33,804 nucleotides of DNA from a virus. The notes beneath the pieces were generated by a model that saw only the letters and a program-made list of their open reading frames with translations, was not told where the DNA came from and made no database searches. A program made the translations under genes and the position numbers. The DNA is taken from IMG/VR virus record IMGVR_UViG_3300030102_003773, positions 11,271-45,074 of that record; one strand, given 5' to 3'. Every line of letters starts with the position of its first letter. Within the stretch, counting starts at the first letter, position 1. This document shows, one piece after another, positions 33,101-33,804 of this stretch.

Positions 33101-33804
33101 AAAAATTAAACATAGGATCTTTATTTATATCTGTTTGTAATTCTTTAAGTATAAATAATCCTGGGTTTTCAGCATCTACAAATCCTCTTACCCATCCCAT
33201 AGCTAATGGATCTAATATATGTAGTCCATCATGATGCTCATCTAAATATGGTTTTTTTAATAAATTTGGCATAGAAACAGAATAATTTGTAGGTGTAATT
33301 CTAGTTCCTTTAAATTCTGTAAAGCCTCCTGGTAGATAACTAAATTGTGAAGGTAAAAGATCTGGGTATCTATATAATCCAAAATCTGCTCCATCAGAAC
33401 TTTCCATACCGGTCCATTTAGATCTAAAACCTTGTGTACCATCTATCATACGAGCATCTAAATTATTTAATATAGGTTGAAATGCATGATTTGTTACTGC
33501 TAAATCTGAAAAACTTTGTTCTTTTAGTTTAGATAAATCTATTTGGTTATTAGATATAAGGCTAGGATTATTTTTTAATGTATTTTGAATAAACATTGCC
33601 TCACCTTTATTAAAATTCTTTAATAAAAATTTATCAAACTGTTTAACAGGTAAAAAAGGTTTTTTCTTAATCATGTTATTAAAACCACTAAAAAAGTTAT
33701 CTGCATACTTTAAAGCAATTCTTTCTTTGCCACTTTGTGCTTTTGGTAATGCTCCTCCTTCTTTTTTATATAAATCTTTAAGTGGATCAAATAAAATTCC
33801 TTGC
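30111..33804 (-). CDS. Large multidomain protein: polyvalent-like domain plus GH24-like lysozyme (start outside window)
   Basis: The frame is open from 30111 through the right edge; an internal ATG at 33674 is not the start, since 43 in-frame codons without a stop precede it. Numbering from that Met: residues about 75-330 (LDPLAMGWVRGF, GLFILKELQTDINKD, FENETLNFLQDAGFNKIVIP) resemble the GWVRF...LFIEEIQSDW domain of large polyvalent proteins. Residues about 430-605 look like a GH24/T4-type lysozyme: EEET near 435, QATIGFGRKG at 482-491, DRTKFMLADYTYNLG at 540-554, and ARNEGYLMKYL. GG-rich motifs (EGGALPKAQSG, DGGQLAKAQMYN) separate domains, and IPADNTxVxTN occurs twice. The C-terminal 300 residues have amphipathic, Gly/Ala-rich stretches. 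A virion-packaged, ejected or cell-wall-penetrating protein is my inference. Confidence 0.7.
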   Translation of the reverse strand, partial: QGILFDPLKDLYKKEGGALPKAQSGKERIALKYADNFFSGFNNMIKKKPFLPVKQFDKFLLKNFNKGEAMFIQNTLKNNPSLISNNQIDLSKLKEQSFSDLAVTNHAFQPILNNLDARMIDGTQGFRSKWTGMESSDGADFGLYRYPDLLPSQFSYLPGGFTEFKGTRITPTNYSVSMPNLLKKPYLDEHHDGLHILDPLAMGWVRGFVDAENPGLFILKELQTDINKDPMFNFLSNKNRSELLKVKPQIEKRNDKYFSNLNDINNKINNIQQRKNEIFGLDEFADEYNALDIQQQELARLAETGKNLYPTSRRIIDNSDLSLQSLIPMSRIGSKPYYRFENETLNFLQDAGFNKIVIPDATSISNIQGWNAMDGLTKSQKGTLGYYSNLQKNPQLINTGNTYGLDNYSGTIFDLQRKPYNPFKEYGGQTEGYALDDTPDPLKYKVGGQTYNIKQYQNGNEVPSFDDEYDNFRTFIQEEETSWDYVKNKDSAVLKPDGKTYYKIYEDGMFYPYYHQNADGSYENQATIGFGRKGPNIYNDYKSGVGLEQAEKWKDEDIDNALRKTKIYIDANYGENSYDNLPDRTKFMLADYTYNLGKLSKYPKFADAIMTNNIDKALAEYIRNDEKGGSPLARNEGYLMKYLQPWIDNINKEELERQKANLKMMQELQNQTVIPADNTMVGTNPFGGFKDGGQLAKAQMYNSETPSFGQIALALERRNKLYEPYGGYENFTTMDDFNTYQGYLKAGDIEIANVLFPQFANMDFGDYYGQTRDNLTMAQNTNSPFLISNLGNKAGNNFEFTYKGEPYHPYSYEEIASPKFTEVMQLIDAELKKDNNMFKNRGDLLAYINKQFPEGSKERAYINYQKSVQDGINTLVSGYDNSLPELINKDKTNINLDFNKLYNQNNYLNNLNAIPADNTNVVTNQVNFNDIQKLNNNRSNQTFIGPDTRTSYERQRDAENMKAYKQYEETMAKGIPPNMMFLYQSAPAFQGASGYERAVEDYNYNPFSAFKQIEMVAGTVLPFKGVGSLYTRAASTPLNVLRQAPTKLKNIFTKGKGSLPSTTVRSGSINPVTGRPLTFGDLANVGWGTNAAVNTFPNAITDFQEGNIGSGLANTAFGAFEVSGVPSSLLRGYKTLPDAAKIFGSGNIVPTNTAGLLKTYPNLKYNENIGMFNTSLNNPSISTFKGINPEFTKVYDDIIGPNIGNLPLFKPYPFYKGPTQSQFRSILRNQ

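Noticed and set aside
33672-33674. ATG at 33674 as the start of the right-most gene
   Set aside because: The same frame stays open for 43 codons to the window edge and reads like the rest of the protein, including a GGALPKAQ motif that recurs later. The true start is outside the window.
1-33804. Reassigned stop codons, as in some crAss-like phages
   Set aside because: TAA, TAG and TGA all occur as natural ends at close gene junctions, and every long frame reads cleanly with the standard code.

Overview
The window is a contiguous, AT-rich stretch of phage genome in which every supported gene lies on the minus strand, so the biological reading direction is from high to low coordinates. The order terminase, portal, acidic head protein, major capsid protein, connector/ring-type proteins, tail proteins and P22 gp10-like 'muzzle' stabilisation protein is that of the packaging and virion module of a crAss-like podovirus (Crassvirales). 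The host is most likely a flavobacterium or close relative in the Bacteroidota, probably environmental rather than intestinal. This rests on a 1802-residue tail protein carrying six GCTDxxAxNYxxxAxxDDGSC repeats and SprB-like domains, both typical of secreted and gliding adhesins of Flavobacteriia, and on a Bacteroidota-type promoter. TAA, TAG and TGA are all used as stops, so there is no sign of the stop-codon reassignment seen in some crAss-like phages.

Region by region, in transcription order. (1) 33804 to 30111: the 3' part of a very large multidomain protein whose start lies outside the window, with a polyvalent-protein-like domain, a GH24-like lysozyme domain and recurring GGxLxKAQ motifs. 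(2) 30041 to 25715: a cluster of small non-virion or packaging-accessory genes: a UVR-motif protein, PhoH ATPase, a coiled-coil protein, an L,D-transpeptidase-like enzyme, a winged-helix candidate, an HU/IHF-fold protein, a cysteine-rich zinc protein, a PD-(D/E)XK nuclease and an unknown. (3) 25694 to 15349: GroES co-chaperonin, TerL, a previously easy-to-miss 38-residue ORF, portal, acidic scaffold candidate, major capsid protein, two head/connector proteins and a 35-residue extremely basic peptide. (4) 15232 to 6070: an abundant-looking virion protein between regulatory signals, a small structural protein, a 45-residue zinc-finger peptide, the giant SprB/GCTD adhesin-like protein, and two cysteine-rich tail proteins (one ending in a fibronectin III domain). 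(5) 5932 to 1: a calcineurin-like phosphoesterase, a conserved unknown, two ring/connector-type proteins and the muzzle protein, which runs off the left edge.

Genes are tightly packed (TAATG and ATGA overlaps, 1 to 3 nt gaps). The few gaps of 40 to 140 nt hold the regulation: three hairpin terminators or attenuators, one good Bacteroidota promoter, and a recurrent coding-strand motif, TTTGTAWATT-N4-AYGTA, found exactly four times and in degenerate form twice more, each time shortly upstream of a gene. I regard this motif as the likely phage-specific promoter and the most useful new observation. No gene-free stretch exceeds 300 bases. I saw no tRNA, insertion sequence, CRISPR array or integrase.
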